A program made the translations under genes and the position numbers. Positions 33,949 to 43,246 of a stretch of 64,000 nucleotides of DNA are shown one piece after another. This stretch comes from JAQBQB01 sp963757185 (GTDB lineage Bacteria; Gemmatimonadota; Gemmatimonadetes; Gemmatimonadales; Gemmatimonadaceae), in contig CAVWQI010000008.1 in assembly GCA_963757185.1 (NCBI GenBank), positions 372,001 to 436,000 on the forward strand. Reading direction: 5' to 3'. The notes below the pieces were generated by a model. It searched no databases and was not told the DNA's origin. It saw only the letters and a list, made by a program, of their open reading frames with translations. How positions within the stretch are numbered: position 1 is the first letter of the stretch; each line of letters starts with the position of its first letter.

Positions 33949-34881
33949 TCAGCGCGACTCCTGCTCGCGGTCCTTGGCCCACACGAGGGACGCGATGATG
34001 GAGATTGCCAGCACCGAGATGATGATCACGAGCGACAGCGCGATGTCGATGTCGAGCCACCTCTCGGTGAGCATCTTGAATCCGACGAACGTGAGGATCA
34101 GCGCCAGACCGTACTTCAGCAGGTGGAAGCGGTCGACGACGGCCGCGAGCAGGAAGTAGAGCGAGCGGAGCCCCATCACGGCGAAGATGTTCGACGTGTA
34201 GACGATGAAGGGATCGGTCGTCACGCCGAAGATGGCGGGAATCGAGTCGATAGCGAACACGAGGTCGGTGGCCTCGACGAGAATCAGGACGAGCAGAAGG
34301 GGCGTCGCGAAGCGACGGCCGTTCTCGATGATGGTAAAGCTCGCGTCGTGGTACCGCGGCGAAAGCGGGAGCACTCTCCGTAACCCGCGCACGAGGCGGC
34401 TCTTTTCGCCATCGAACGCCTCGTCCCGGCGCACCGCCATGCGGATGCCGGTGACGACGAGCAGCCCGCCGAAGATGTAGAGCACCCAGTGAAAGCGCGT
34501 GATCAGCACCGAGCCCGCGGCGATGAACGCGCCGCGCATGACGAGCGCGCCGAGGATTCCGTAGAACAGGACGCGGTGCTGCGAACTCCTCGGCACCCGG
34601 AAGTACTCGAAGATCAACACCATCACGAAGATGTTGTCGGCGCTCAGCGCTTCCTCGATGACGTAGCCGGTGAGGAAGGTGAGGGCGGAATGCCGGCCGA
34701 CGACGAAGTGCAGCCCGGCCGCGAACGCGAGGGCGAGGCCGACCCACACGCCGGTCCAGATGCCCGCCTCTTTCGCGCGGACCTCGTGCGCGTGCCGATG
34801 AAACACGCCGAGATCGAGCGCGAGCATGACGAGCACGAACGCGATGAAGCCGACCCAGAACCAGATGTTCACCGGGACCAT
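33949..34881 (-). CDS. TerC/Alx-family integral membrane protein
   Basis: 310 aa with about eight TM helices. Family signatures are ALSADNIFVMVLIF, a basic cytoplasmic loop RRDEAFDGEKSRLVRGLRRV, and VEATDLVFAIDSIPAIFGVTTDPFIVYTSNIFAVMGLRSLYFLL. The buried acidic residues (ADN, EATD, AIDS) are intact. TerC relatives are linked to Mn export at the membrane, alkaline pH response and tellurite resistance. It is monocistronic. Confidence 0.93.
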   Translation of the reverse strand: MVPVNIWFWVGFIAFVLVMLALDLGVFHRHAHEVRAKEAGIWTGVWVGLALAFAAGLHFVVGRHSALTFLTGYVIEEALSADNIFVMVLIFEYFRVPRSSQHRVLFYGILGALVMRGAFIAAGSVLITRFHWVLYIFGGLLVVTGIRMAVRRDEAFDGEKSRLVRGLRRVLPLSPRYHDASFTIIENGRRFATPLLLVLILVEATDLVFAIDSIPAIFGVTTDPFIVYTSNIFAVMGLRSLYFLLAAVVDRFHLLKYGLALILTFVGFKMLTERWLDIDIALSLVIIISVLAISIIASLVWAKDREQESR

Positions 34882-34926
34882 GTCGCGCGAAAGCTACCAC
34901 GGGCGGCGCGCGCGGTCCGCAGCGAA

Positions 34927-35733
34927 TCAGGACGTCGCGTTCTCGCCGTTGGTCTCGGGGCGCGCGCCGAGGCGCGTGTGCAGACGCTCCCGGTAGGTGC
35001 GTGACACGCGCAGCTTGGCGCCGGTGCGCAGGACCGCGATCGCGTCGCCGGCGAACCACGGCTGCACCTCGACGATGCGGTCGACGTTCACGATGTAGCG
35101 CCGGTGAATCCGGATGAAGAGCGCGGGATCGAGCTGCCCTTCCATTGCGGTTGACGTCGATCGAAGCAGATGGTCGGCCGGTCCGACGTGGAGCCGGACG
35201 TAGTTGCCGTCGGTCTCCCAGTAGTCGACGTCCGCCGTGCGGACGACGCGCAGCGTCCCGTCGACCTTGATCGCCACCCGGTCGAGGTAGCTGGGACCGT
35301 TTGTCTGGAGCGCCGCGACGTATTCGGCGATCAGCGCGCGAATGCGCTCCTCGTCGCGCTTGGGCTGCCCCGCTGACACGCGCGACTTGGCGCGCGCGAA
35401 CGCCTCGCGAAAACGATCCGTATCGAACGGCTTGAGCAGGTAGTCGACCGCCTGCACCTCGAACGCGCGAAGGGCGTAGCGGTCGAACGCGGTGACGAAC
35501 ACGATCGCCGGCGACGCCTGCCCGGCGATCGCCTCGAGGACGCCGAACGCGTCGAGGTCAGGCATCTGGACGTCGAGAAAGAGCAGCTGCGGCTGGAGCG
35601 CGGTCACCTGCTCGACCGTTTCGCGTCCGCCGGCGCACGCGGCGACGACTTCGACCTCGCCGGTTTCCTCTGCCAGGCGGACGACGCGCCGGCGGGCAAC
35701 GGCTTCGTCGTCGGCTACAATGGCGGTGAGCAT
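34927..35733 (-). CDS. LytTR-family response regulator
   Basis: 268 aa from ATG 35733. The receiver domain (~1-120) has the acidic pair in IVADDEAVA, the phospho-Asp in LLFLDVQMPDLD and the Lys in LLKPFD. A linker leads to a LytTR DNA-binding domain (~160-260) with YWETDGNYVRLHV, FIRIHRRYIVNVDRI and LRVSRTYRERL. The frame runs 32 codons upstream but these lie inside the kinase gene. It is 1 bp from the LytS-type kinase stop, so it is its cognate regulator. Confidence 0.93.
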   Translation of the reverse strand: MLTAIVADDEAVARRRVVRLAEETGEVEVVAACAGGRETVEQVTALQPQLLFLDVQMPDLDAFGVLEAIAGQASPAIVFVTAFDRYALRAFEVQAVDYLLKPFDTDRFREAFARAKSRVSAGQPKRDEERIRALIAEYVAALQTNGPSYLDRVAIKVDGTLRVVRTADVDYWETDGNYVRLHVGPADHLLRSTSTAMEGQLDPALFIRIHRRYIVNVDRIVEVQPWFAGDAIAVLRTGAKLRVSRTYRERLHTRLGARPETNGENATS

Positions 35734-35734
35734 C

Positions 35735-37591
35735 TCAGGCCGTCCGTGTGAGTTCAGGTGCGTAAGCGCCGCTGTCGCGCAGCGCGGCCGCCGCCGCGTC
35801 GAGGCGGCGCCGGCGGTCGTGCGTGACACCCTGCGGATCCGCGCACTCGAGCGCGACGCGCAGGTAGTCGGCGAGTCGCGCGAGTTGCCGCTCGGTGGTG
35901 GCCGGGTCGTGCCGCACCGTCGCGGCGATGCCGTCGAGCGACTGCAGGAGGATCGGTGGAATGCGCCGCAGTTCGGCGGACCGGTCGTTGGCGACCGCGA
36001 GCTCGTGCTCGAGCGCCGACGTGTCGGCCTCGCGCTCTCGCAGCCACTCCGCGAGAACGGCGTGATGCGCGATCACGACGAGCACGCCGAAGATGCCGAG
36101 GTCGACGATCAGATTCGACAGGAAAGTCGACGACCAGAGCGGCGCGGACTGCCTTGTCAGCAGCCGAAGAAGCTCGATGTGCACGACGGTGACGACCAAG
36201 CCCGCCGCGGCGAGAGCCAGCATGCGCAGCCAGGCGCGCGGCTGCCGCACCGGAAATCGCCGCACACCGCGCAGTACCAGCGGCGTGAGCAGCGCCCACA
36301 GGAACGCGTTCGTCAGGTCGAAGCCCACGAGCGACCGCCATGTCGTCTGGTCGAGCCGGTGGCGCACGAGGAGATAGATGTAGCTCTGTTGAATCCAAAT
36401 CCCGGCGCATACGCTCCAGATGAGCGCGAGTCTGGCGGCGGGATGAGTGAGAATTCTCGGAATCCGCGGCGACGACGGCGCTCCCGACTCGGAGTCCCGA
36501 CGCGCGTCCGCCTCCACCCCATCGGCGCTCGCCGGCTTCCGACGCGCGTGGGGCACGCGAACCTCGGCTGTTACTCCGCTCGGTCCGTCGAGAAGACGCA
36601 GCCGGTCGTCGCCGTAGAGGATCGAAAGTCGTTCGCGCACGTTGGCGAGGCCGATCCCGCGCCCGGGGCGCGCAGCGCGGGCGAGCCCCACGCCGTCGTC
36701 GGACACTCGCAGCACGAGCTCGTCGTTCTCCACGGCGGCCCGGATCCGGATCGTGCCGGCGGCGCTGCGCCCGGCAAGCCCGTGACGGATGGCGTTTTCC
36801 ACCAGCGGCTGCAAGACGAACCGCGGGACGAGGCAGTCCACCGCCGGATCCTCGATGTCGTACTCGATCGTGAGCCAGTCGGCGAATCGCACGCGCTGAA
36901 TGTCGAGATACGGTTCGAGCGCGATCAGCTCCTCGCCAAGCGTGACCTCGTCGGCGCGCTGGGCGAGAGCGGTTCGAAAAACGGCCGACAACTGCTGCAG
37001 CACGAGCGAAGCCGTCGGCGGTGCGTCGTACGCGAGTTCCGACACAGCGCCCAACGAATTGAAGAGAAAGTGCGGCTGGAGTTGCGCCTCGAGATAGTCC
37101 AGCCGCGCGCGGGTGAGCGAGTGCTCGAGCCGCATCGTCTGCCGCTGCCGGTCGGCGAGTGCGCGGCGGACGATGAGCGCCTCGACGACGGCGACGACCG
37201 CGGCGTAACTCACGAGGTCGAAGTCCGCGTACGAGGAGATCAGGCTCCACATCGGACTCATTCGCGCCGCGGGATTCAAGATCGGGATCAGCCAGCGCGC
37301 GAGCGCGGCGTCGAACCAGGCGGCGGCCAACAGCAGCGGCAAATGGAGCGCGATCAGCGTCCACAGGTTCGCGGACAGCCGTCGCGCGCGAAGGTGCCAC
37401 GCCGCGATGATCGCGCTGAGGACGGTCCAGAGCAGCGCGATGCTCGCGTCGATCTCGATCCAACCGCTTCGGCTGAAACCGCTCTTCGGCGCGAGCGCGA
37501 TACCCATCGCGGCCTGGATCTGATAAAACGCGAGCCAGGCGGAGAACAGGATGAGGCTGGAGCGGAGGCGACGCAGGTGACTCTCCTTCAA
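35735..37591 (-). CDS. LytS-type sensor histidine kinase with a second, degenerate kinase half
   Basis: 618 aa from a TTG. The first half is a normal LytS-like kinase: several TM helices (~12-145), phospho-His in LQPHFLFNSLGAVSEL (H174), N box PLVENAIRHGL and G boxes VSDDGVGLA and RGIGLANVRERL. After a Ser/Asp-rich linker (~350-380) a second membrane module (~385-515) leads to a second coiled coil and DHp-like helix, where QPHFLFNSL is replaced by IPPILLQSLDG (~544-554). It then ends without an ATPase domain. It pairs with the LytTR regulator downstream. Confidence 0.9.
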   Translation of the reverse strand: MKESHLRRLRSSLILFSAWLAFYQIQAAMGIALAPKSGFSRSGWIEIDASIALLWTVLSAIIAAWHLRARRLSANLWTLIALHLPLLLAAAWFDAALARWLIPILNPAARMSPMWSLISSYADFDLVSYAAVVAVVEALIVRRALADRQRQTMRLEHSLTRARLDYLEAQLQPHFLFNSLGAVSELAYDAPPTASLVLQQLSAVFRTALAQRADEVTLGEELIALEPYLDIQRVRFADWLTIEYDIEDPAVDCLVPRFVLQPLVENAIRHGLAGRSAAGTIRIRAAVENDELVLRVSDDGVGLARAARPGRGIGLANVRERLSILYGDDRLRLLDGPSGVTAEVRVPHARRKPASADGVEADARRDSESGAPSSPRIPRILTHPAARLALIWSVCAGIWIQQSYIYLLVRHRLDQTTWRSLVGFDLTNAFLWALLTPLVLRGVRRFPVRQPRAWLRMLALAAAGLVVTVVHIELLRLLTRQSAPLWSSTFLSNLIVDLGIFGVLVVIAHHAVLAEWLREREADTSALEHELAVANDRSAELRRIPPILLQSLDGIAATVRHDPATTERQLARLADYLRVALECADPQGVTHDRRRRLDAAAAALRDSGAYAPELTRTA

Positions 37592-37610
37592 TCAGGCGGT
37601 TCCCGCGAAA

Positions 37611-38375
37611 CTACCATCCGGTCACGGAGGCCGCTGCGGCTTGCAGGATTGTGGCCGTCGCCGAGTCCACCGCGATCCTCGACCCGGAACGCAGCGTCAG
37701 CGACGAGGGCAAGCCGATTGGCGTCTTGTGCACCAGAACGGCGTAGATCGCGAGCGCCGACAAGTACGATCCGGCGGTCGACGCGTGGAGACCGTCGGAA
37801 TAGAGCGCGAGCGTGGGACTGCGTTGCCAGGCGGCCTGCCACGCCGACGCCACCGGCAACAACACGCCGCCGACGTCCGATGCGGCGAGCGTGTACGACT
37901 GAATGGACGCGGGAAAATCCTGAATGCGATCGCTCGTCGGCCACACCGAGAAGAGCGCCGGCACGGCGCCGGATTGGGCGATTCCGGGAGCGAACAGCTT
38001 GGTCGAAAGGCGCAGCGTGTCGCGGTTGACGGACACCGACGACGGGCCCTGTTGCAAGACGACGAACTTCCATTTTCCGCTCGCGACCTCGCCGCGCGCG
38101 GTGCCGTGTCCCGTCCCCTCGTTCCAATGATCGATGAGGGCGAAGTCGGGAAACGCGACCGTCTCGACGGCCAATGAATCGCCGCGCGACGCGGCGAGCG
38201 CTTGAACGATCCCCGGCACGTCGTTGACGTAGGTGAGGCTGTTGCCGATGAACAGGATCGGCGTGCCGGTGCCGGAGAGGTGCGGCTCGCTCGTGCCGGC
38301 CGAGAGGCACGCGGCGAAAACGCACGCCGAAACCGACCGTGCCCTGCCTAGGTGGCGGGCCAAGGAGCGCTGCAT
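37611..38375 (-). CDS. SGNH/GDSL-like hydrolase, probably exported
   Basis: 254 aa. A short hydrophobic N-terminus with a lipobox-like VFAAC (C23) suggests export and possible lipidation. The fold is marked by the nucleophile block PILFIGNSLTYVNDVP (Ser in GNSL), a QQGPSS segment, and the late DGLHASTAGSYLSALAIY, which supplies the Asp and His of the triad. Typical substrates are esters on polysaccharides or lipids; none can be named here. It lies 19 bp upstream of the LytS-type kinase on the same strand. Confidence 0.78.
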   Translation of the reverse strand: MQRSLARHLGRARSVSACVFAACLSAGTSEPHLSGTGTPILFIGNSLTYVNDVPGIVQALAASRGDSLAVETVAFPDFALIDHWNEGTGHGTARGEVASGKWKFVVLQQGPSSVSVNRDTLRLSTKLFAPGIAQSGAVPALFSVWPTSDRIQDFPASIQSYTLAASDVGGVLLPVASAWQAAWQRSPTLALYSDGLHASTAGSYLSALAIYAVLVHKTPIGLPSSLTLRSGSRIAVDSATATILQAAAASVTGW

Positions 38376-38526
38376 CACGAGTTGATGCTGGCGACGGGCC
38401 CAGTGGATGGCGAGCGTCGCGTGACGAGTCGCGTTCCACGCGACGGCAGCGCCACCTTGGTGGGGCGAACCGAACGCGGCCGTCGCTCGCGTTGCGCAAC
38501 CGGGCGCCTTTCGGTAAGAACAGGCG

Positions 38527-40134
38527 ATGCGCCCCGCGCCCGCGCTCCCTACGACGCTCGTCGTCGTCAACGCCCGAATCTGGACGGGAGATCCGCGCCG
38601 CCCTTGGGCCGACGGACTCGCCGTCGCCGTCGATCGCGTGGTCGGGATCGGGTCGAGCGCGGAAATGCGGAAGCGCGCCTCGGCCGCGACGCGCGTCGTC
38701 GACGCGCACGGTATGATGATCGTGCCCGGCTTCATCGACTCGCACATTCATTTCCTCGAGGGCGGCTTCGGCCTGTCGTCCGTGCAGTTGCGAGACGCCA
38801 GGACGCCGCGCGAGTTCGTCGACCGCATCGCCGCGTACGCGGCGACGATTCCACCCGGCACATGGATCACGCACGGCGACTGGGACCACGAGCGCTGGGG
38901 AGGGGAACTGCCTCGCCGCGACTGGATCGACGCGGCGACGCCGGCGCACCCCGTCTGGGTGCGTCGGCTCGACGGGCACATGTCGCTGGCGAACGGCGCC
39001 GCGCTCGCGGCGGCCGGAGTCACGAAGGCGACGAGCGACGTGGAGGGCGGGACGATCGTGCGCGATGAGCGCGGCGAGCCGACGGGCATCTTCAAGGACA
39101 ACGCCGAGTCGCTTGTCTCACGTGCGGTCCCCGCTCGCTCCCAAGAACAAGAGGACCGCGCGCTCGACGCCGCCATGCGATACGTCGGCGAGCGCGGAGT
39201 TACGTCCGTCCACCACATGGGGACGTGGGCCGATCTCGCCGTATTCGAGAGAGCGCACCACGGGGCGCGGCTCCGCACGCGCATCTACGCGGCCGTCCCG
39301 ATTTCGAGCTGGGAGCGCCTGCGCGACGCGGTCGCCGCGCGCGGATCCGGCGACGCATGGCTCAGAATCGGCGCGCTCAAGGGATTCGTCGACGGGTCGC
39401 TCGGGTCTCACACGGCCGCGATGCTGGAGCCGTTCGACGACGCGCCGCACGACTGCGGACTCTTCGTGAACACGCCGGACGATCTCTATCGCTGGACGTC
39501 GGGGGCCGACCGCGCCGGGCTCCACATGATCGTTCACGCGATCGGCGACCGCGCGATCCGGACCCAGCTCGACATCTTCGAGCGGGTCGCGCGCGAGAAC
39601 GGTCCGAGGGACCGCCGGTTCCGCATCGAGCACGCGCAACATCTCTCGCCCCCCGACATCCCGCGCTTCGCCGCGCTGGGTGTCATCGCGAGCATGCAGC
39701 CGTATCACGCGATCGACGATGGGCGGTGGGCCGAGCGCGTCATCGGCGCCGAGCGGGCGAAATGGACGTACGCGTTCCGGTCGCTGCTCGATGCGCGGGC
39801 GCGCCTGGCATTCGGGAGCGACTGGTTCGTCGCTCCTCCGACGCCGCTCGAGGGGATTTACGCCGCGGTGACGCGCCGGACGCTCGACGGCGCGCATCCG
39901 GCCGGATGGCACCCGGAACAGCGTATTGCGGTGGAGGAGGCGTTGCGCGCGTACACGAGCGACGCCGCTTACGCGTCGTTCGCCGAACTGGATACGGGGA
40001 AGCTGGCGAGCGGGATGCTCGCGGATTTCGTGATGTTGGACCGCGACCTCACGCGGATCGCCCCCGACGCGATCCGTGACGCGAGCGTCGTGATGACCGT
40101 CGTAGGCGGTCGTATCGTGCAATCCTCAATGTGA
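38527..40134 (+). CDS. Amidohydrolase, YtcJ-like
   Basis: A 535-aa metal-dependent hydrolase of the amidohydrolase superfamily 3 type. It has the N-terminal beta cap (TLVVVNARIWTGDPRRPWADG), metal ligands in VPGFIDSHIHFLEGG, the carbamylated-Lys/His region KGFVDGSLGSHTA, HAIGDRAI, RIEHAQHLSP, SMQPYHAIDD and the catalytic Asp in AFGSDWFVAPPTPLEGIYAAV, then a C-terminal cap (GMLADFVMLDRDL). No signal peptide. The substrate is unknown. It precedes the 287-aa exported protein by 19 bp. Confidence 0.9.
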   Translation: MRPAPALPTTLVVVNARIWTGDPRRPWADGLAVAVDRVVGIGSSAEMRKRASAATRVVDAHGMMIVPGFIDSHIHFLEGGFGLSSVQLRDARTPREFVDRIAAYAATIPPGTWITHGDWDHERWGGELPRRDWIDAATPAHPVWVRRLDGHMSLANGAALAAAGVTKATSDVEGGTIVRDERGEPTGIFKDNAESLVSRAVPARSQEQEDRALDAAMRYVGERGVTSVHHMGTWADLAVFERAHHGARLRTRIYAAVPISSWERLRDAVAARGSGDAWLRIGALKGFVDGSLGSHTAAMLEPFDDAPHDCGLFVNTPDDLYRWTSGADRAGLHMIVHAIGDRAIRTQLDIFERVARENGPRDRRFRIEHAQHLSPPDIPRFAALGVIASMQPYHAIDDGRWAERVIGAERAKWTYAFRSLLDARARLAFGSDWFVAPPTPLEGIYAAVTRRTLDGAHPAGWHPEQRIAVEEALRAYTSDAAYASFAELDTGKLASGMLADFVMLDRDLTRIAPDAIRDASVVMTVVGGRIVQSSM

Positions 40135-40153
40135 TTGTAATTGGAGAGTCTCA

Positions 40154-41017
40154 ATGATTAGTCGAGTCATCCGTATCGGAACCCGCGTCTCTGCGACGCT
40201 GCTGGCGATCGCGATGCCGCTTGCTCCGGTTTCCATGGCGGCGCAGCAGTCCGGCGTCGAGTTCGACGTGAAGACCGCGATGTCGGTCAGCGGCGGGATG
40301 AGCGGAATGCTCGCCGGGATGGCCCCGGGCTATTCGGGGCACGGTTTCGCGCTCGGCAAGCACTTGCGGATCGACATCGTCGACGGCGCGCTCCCTCCGC
40401 TTGCCGACAAGGGCGATTACATGCTCTTCGATTCGACGGGGATCACGGTGGTCCGTCCGAGCAAGAAGGAGTTCGTCCCCATTCCGTTGGACTTCCCCAA
40501 CAAGATGCTCGAGCAGATGCAAGCGATGGGCATGACGATCACGCTCGGCGACATGTCGCTCAAGTTCGACACGCTTCCCGGCATCGACACGATCGCCGGT
40601 TATCCGACGCGTCACTACAAGCAGACCGTCGGCTACACGATCACGATGGACGGCATGGGCGTGAGCCAGCAGATGAAAAGCCAGGCGACGAACGAGTACT
40701 GGATGGCAACGGTTCCCGGGCTCGGCGTGAGTCCGCTGCAGCAAGCCGGCCAGGTCGGCGGGGGTCTGCAGAGCATGAGCGCCCTGCCGCAATTCAAGGA
40801 ACTGGCGCTGAGAATCGATTCCATCTCGCGACACATAAGCGGCTCGGCGGTGCGCGTCAGAGCGACGACGACCTCGGACGCCGCCGGCGCGGGCAACGTG
40901 GGTCTCGACATGACATCGGAGATGTCGAACGTCAAGCGGGCGCCGGTGGCGGGCAGCCTGTTCGTCGTGCCGTCGGACTACACGCGCGGCGCGTCGCCCT
41001 TCCCGTCAGGCAATTAG
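40154..41017 (+). CDS. Exported protein of unknown function, 287 aa
   Basis: Begins with a Sec signal (basic start, hydrophobic core, cut near SMAAQQ, ~30). The mature part is beta-rich with Met-rich patches (GGMSGMLAGMAP, MLEQMQAMGMTITLGDMS). It contains DTIAGYPTRHYKQTVGYTITMDG, a motif like the periplasmic DUF4412-type proteins that follow a lipoprotein-carrier-like fold. That family guess is weak. It is probably co-transcribed with the amidohydrolase. The 3' end lies 6 bp from the convergent E1 gene. Confidence 0.7.
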   Translation: MISRVIRIGTRVSATLLAIAMPLAPVSMAAQQSGVEFDVKTAMSVSGGMSGMLAGMAPGYSGHGFALGKHLRIDIVDGALPPLADKGDYMLFDSTGITVVRPSKKEFVPIPLDFPNKMLEQMQAMGMTITLGDMSLKFDTLPGIDTIAGYPTRHYKQTVGYTITMDGMGVSQQMKSQATNEYWMATVPGLGVSPLQQAGQVGGGLQSMSALPQFKELALRIDSISRHISGSAVRVRATTTSDAAGAGNVGLDMTSEMSNVKRAPVAGSLFVVPSDYTRGASPFPSGN

Positions 41018-41023
41018 AGAACG

Positions 41024-43129
41024 CTAGAAGCGGGCGATCTCCTCGCAGGCGCGCTTCACGTCGTCGACCTGCGGGAGGATCGCGTCCTCGAGGCGCGGCG
41101 CGTAGCCGACGAAGGTGTCGGTGGACGCGACCCGCTTGACGGGCGCGTCGAGCCACGGGAAGCAGTCGTCGGCGATGCGCGCGGCGATCTCGGCCCCGTA
41201 GCCCCACGACAGTGAGTCCTCGTAGACCACGATCGCGCGGTTCGTCTTCTTCACCGATTCGTAGACGGCGTCCTGGTCCCACGGCGACAGCGTCCGCAGG
41301 TCGATGACCTCGACCGACAGCCCTTCCTCGGCGAGCTGGTTGGCCGCCGCGAACGACCGCTGCACCGTCGCGCCGTAGGTCACGATGGTGACGTCGGTTC
41401 CTTCGCGCACGACCTTCGCCTTGCCGAAGGGGATCATGAAGTTCGCGCCGGGATACGCCGCCTTGTTGTACGTCTGCCGATAGAGATGCTTGTGCTCGAG
41501 GAAGAGCACCGGGTCGTCGCAGCGGATGGCCGTCCGGAGCAGTCCGTTGGCGTCGAGCGCGGTCGCCGGGCACACCACGCGGAGTCCGGGCGTGTGCGTG
41601 AAGAGCGACGCGCCCGTCTGCGAGTGGTAGACCGCGCCGCGGATGTAGCCGCCGTACGTCGTGCGGATGACGACCGGAGCCGAGAAGTCGCCGTTCGAGC
41701 GCCAGCGCATCGTCGCCATCTCGTCGCGGATCTGCATGAACGCCGGCCAGATGTAGTCGAAGAACTGCACCTCGACGACGGGCTTGAATCCGCGAATCGC
41801 CAACCCGATGGCGCGTCCGACGATCGTCGCTTCGGCCAGCGGGGAATTGTAGACGCGCGCGGCGCCGAACTCCTTCTGGAGTCCCCACGTGACCTTGAAC
41901 ACGCCGCCCTTGCCCTTGACCGTGCCCAAGTACTTCTCGCGCGACACGTCGGCGACGTCTTCGCCGAAGATGAGAATTTTCTCATCGCGCCGCATCTCGT
42001 CCCGCATGCAGGCGTTGAGGAGATCGACCATCGTCGTCTCGTTGCCCGAGAACTGGGGATCGTCCTCGGTGTCGAACTGCTCGCTCGCCGGGTCGACGTC
42101 GGGCGAATAGACGAAGCGCTCGACGGTCTCCGGCCCGGGCTGTTCGGCGGCGAGCGCCACGTCGGTCGCCGCGAGCACCAACGCGTCGGTCTCCTCGCGG
42201 ATCTTCTCGAGCTGCGCCTCGGTGGCGTGTCCCTGCGCGACGAGCCAGGCGGGGAAGGTCGTGAGCGGGTCGCGCGCCGCGTCCGCGTCGCGCTCCTCCG
42301 GCGGCCGGTACATCACCTCGTCGTCCGACTGCGAGTGCGAGTAGGGACGAATCACGTGCGCGTGGACGAGCGCCGGTCCCTTGCGCTGCCGCGCATAGTC
42401 GACCGCGCGCTGTAGCGCCTGATGGCTCTCCACGAGGTCGCATCCGTCGACTTCCTCGATGTACAACCCTGGGAACGACGCCACGAGTTTCGAGATGCTT
42501 CCCCCGGCCGTGTTGACCTCCACCGGGACGGAGATCGCGTAGCCGTTGTCTTCGACGAGGTATACGACCGGCAGTTTGAGATTGCAGGCGCCGTTCAACG
42601 ACTCCCAGAACTCGCCTTCGCTCGTCGTGCCGTCGCCGGTGGTGCACAGCACCACTTCATCGGTCTCGAACCCGTCCTTCATGCCGAGCTGGCTCGCCCG
42701 CAGCACGGCTTCGGCGGAGCCGATCGCCTGCAGGAACTGTGTTCCGGTGGGCGACGAGGTGGACACGATGTTGAGCTTCTTGTGTCCCCAGTGGCTCGGC
42801 ATCTGCCGGCCGCCGGAGTTCGGATCGGTCGCGGCCCCGACCGCTGACAGCAGCATCTCCTCCGGCGTCATGCCGAGCTGGAGGCAAAGAGCGCGGTCGC
42901 GATAGTAGAGGTAGAACCAATCGTAGCTCGGCTTGAACACCAGTCCGGCGGCGGTCATCACGGCCTCGTGTCCCGCGCTCGAGATCTGGAAGAAGATCTT
43001 GTTCTGGCGCTTGAGCTGTAGCTCGCGGTCGTCGAGTCGCCGCGACAGGTACATGGTGCGGTACGCGTCCACCAGCTGATCGCGCGTCAATCCGGCGGTC
43101 TTGCGCTCGGCTTTGGTCGTTGTGGCCAT
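41024..43129 (-). CDS. 2-oxoacid dehydrogenase E1, fused alpha and beta subunits (branched-chain/pyruvate type)
   Basis: A 701-aa thiamine-diphosphate enzyme that decarboxylates a 2-oxoacid and acylates the lipoyl group of E2. The alpha half (~1-345) has FFQISSAGHEAV, FYLYYRDRALCL and the ThDP motif GDGTTSEGEFWESLN...LPVVYLVEDNGYAIS. The beta half (~366-701) has IFGEDVADVSREKYLGTVKGKGGVFKVTWGLQKEFG, PLAEATIVGRAIGLA, FLEHKHLYR and a transketolase-C domain (VEVIDLRTLSPWD). The fusion replaces two separate subunits. E2 and E3 are not in the window. The substrate is most likely a branched-chain 2-oxoacid, but this is not proven. Confidence 0.92.
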   Translation of the reverse strand: MATTTKAERKTAGLTRDQLVDAYRTMYLSRRLDDRELQLKRQNKIFFQISSAGHEAVMTAAGLVFKPSYDWFYLYYRDRALCLQLGMTPEEMLLSAVGAATDPNSGGRQMPSHWGHKKLNIVSTSSPTGTQFLQAIGSAEAVLRASQLGMKDGFETDEVVLCTTGDGTTSEGEFWESLNGACNLKLPVVYLVEDNGYAISVPVEVNTAGGSISKLVASFPGLYIEEVDGCDLVESHQALQRAVDYARQRKGPALVHAHVIRPYSHSQSDDEVMYRPPEERDADAARDPLTTFPAWLVAQGHATEAQLEKIREETDALVLAATDVALAAEQPGPETVERFVYSPDVDPASEQFDTEDDPQFSGNETTMVDLLNACMRDEMRRDEKILIFGEDVADVSREKYLGTVKGKGGVFKVTWGLQKEFGAARVYNSPLAEATIVGRAIGLAIRGFKPVVEVQFFDYIWPAFMQIRDEMATMRWRSNGDFSAPVVIRTTYGGYIRGAVYHSQTGASLFTHTPGLRVVCPATALDANGLLRTAIRCDDPVLFLEHKHLYRQTYNKAAYPGANFMIPFGKAKVVREGTDVTIVTYGATVQRSFAAANQLAEEGLSVEVIDLRTLSPWDQDAVYESVKKTNRAIVVYEDSLSWGYGAEIAARIADDCFPWLDAPVKRVASTDTFVGYAPRLEDAILPQVDDVKRACEEIARF

Positions 43130-43246
43130 GCAGGGAAAATAAGCTCCAGCGTGGCTTTAGGAGAGTCGCGGCGCGGCGCGCGAGGGACGTGCTCGGCGAT
43201 GGCACTCGACCTGCGTTGAGACGAGCAGGCACATCTCGAGACAGGC

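Noticed and set aside
35492..38029. 845-codon open frame on the plus strand opposite the LytS/LytTR genes
   Set aside because: Arg/Glu-rich antisense reading; the two-component pair on the other strand is unmistakable.
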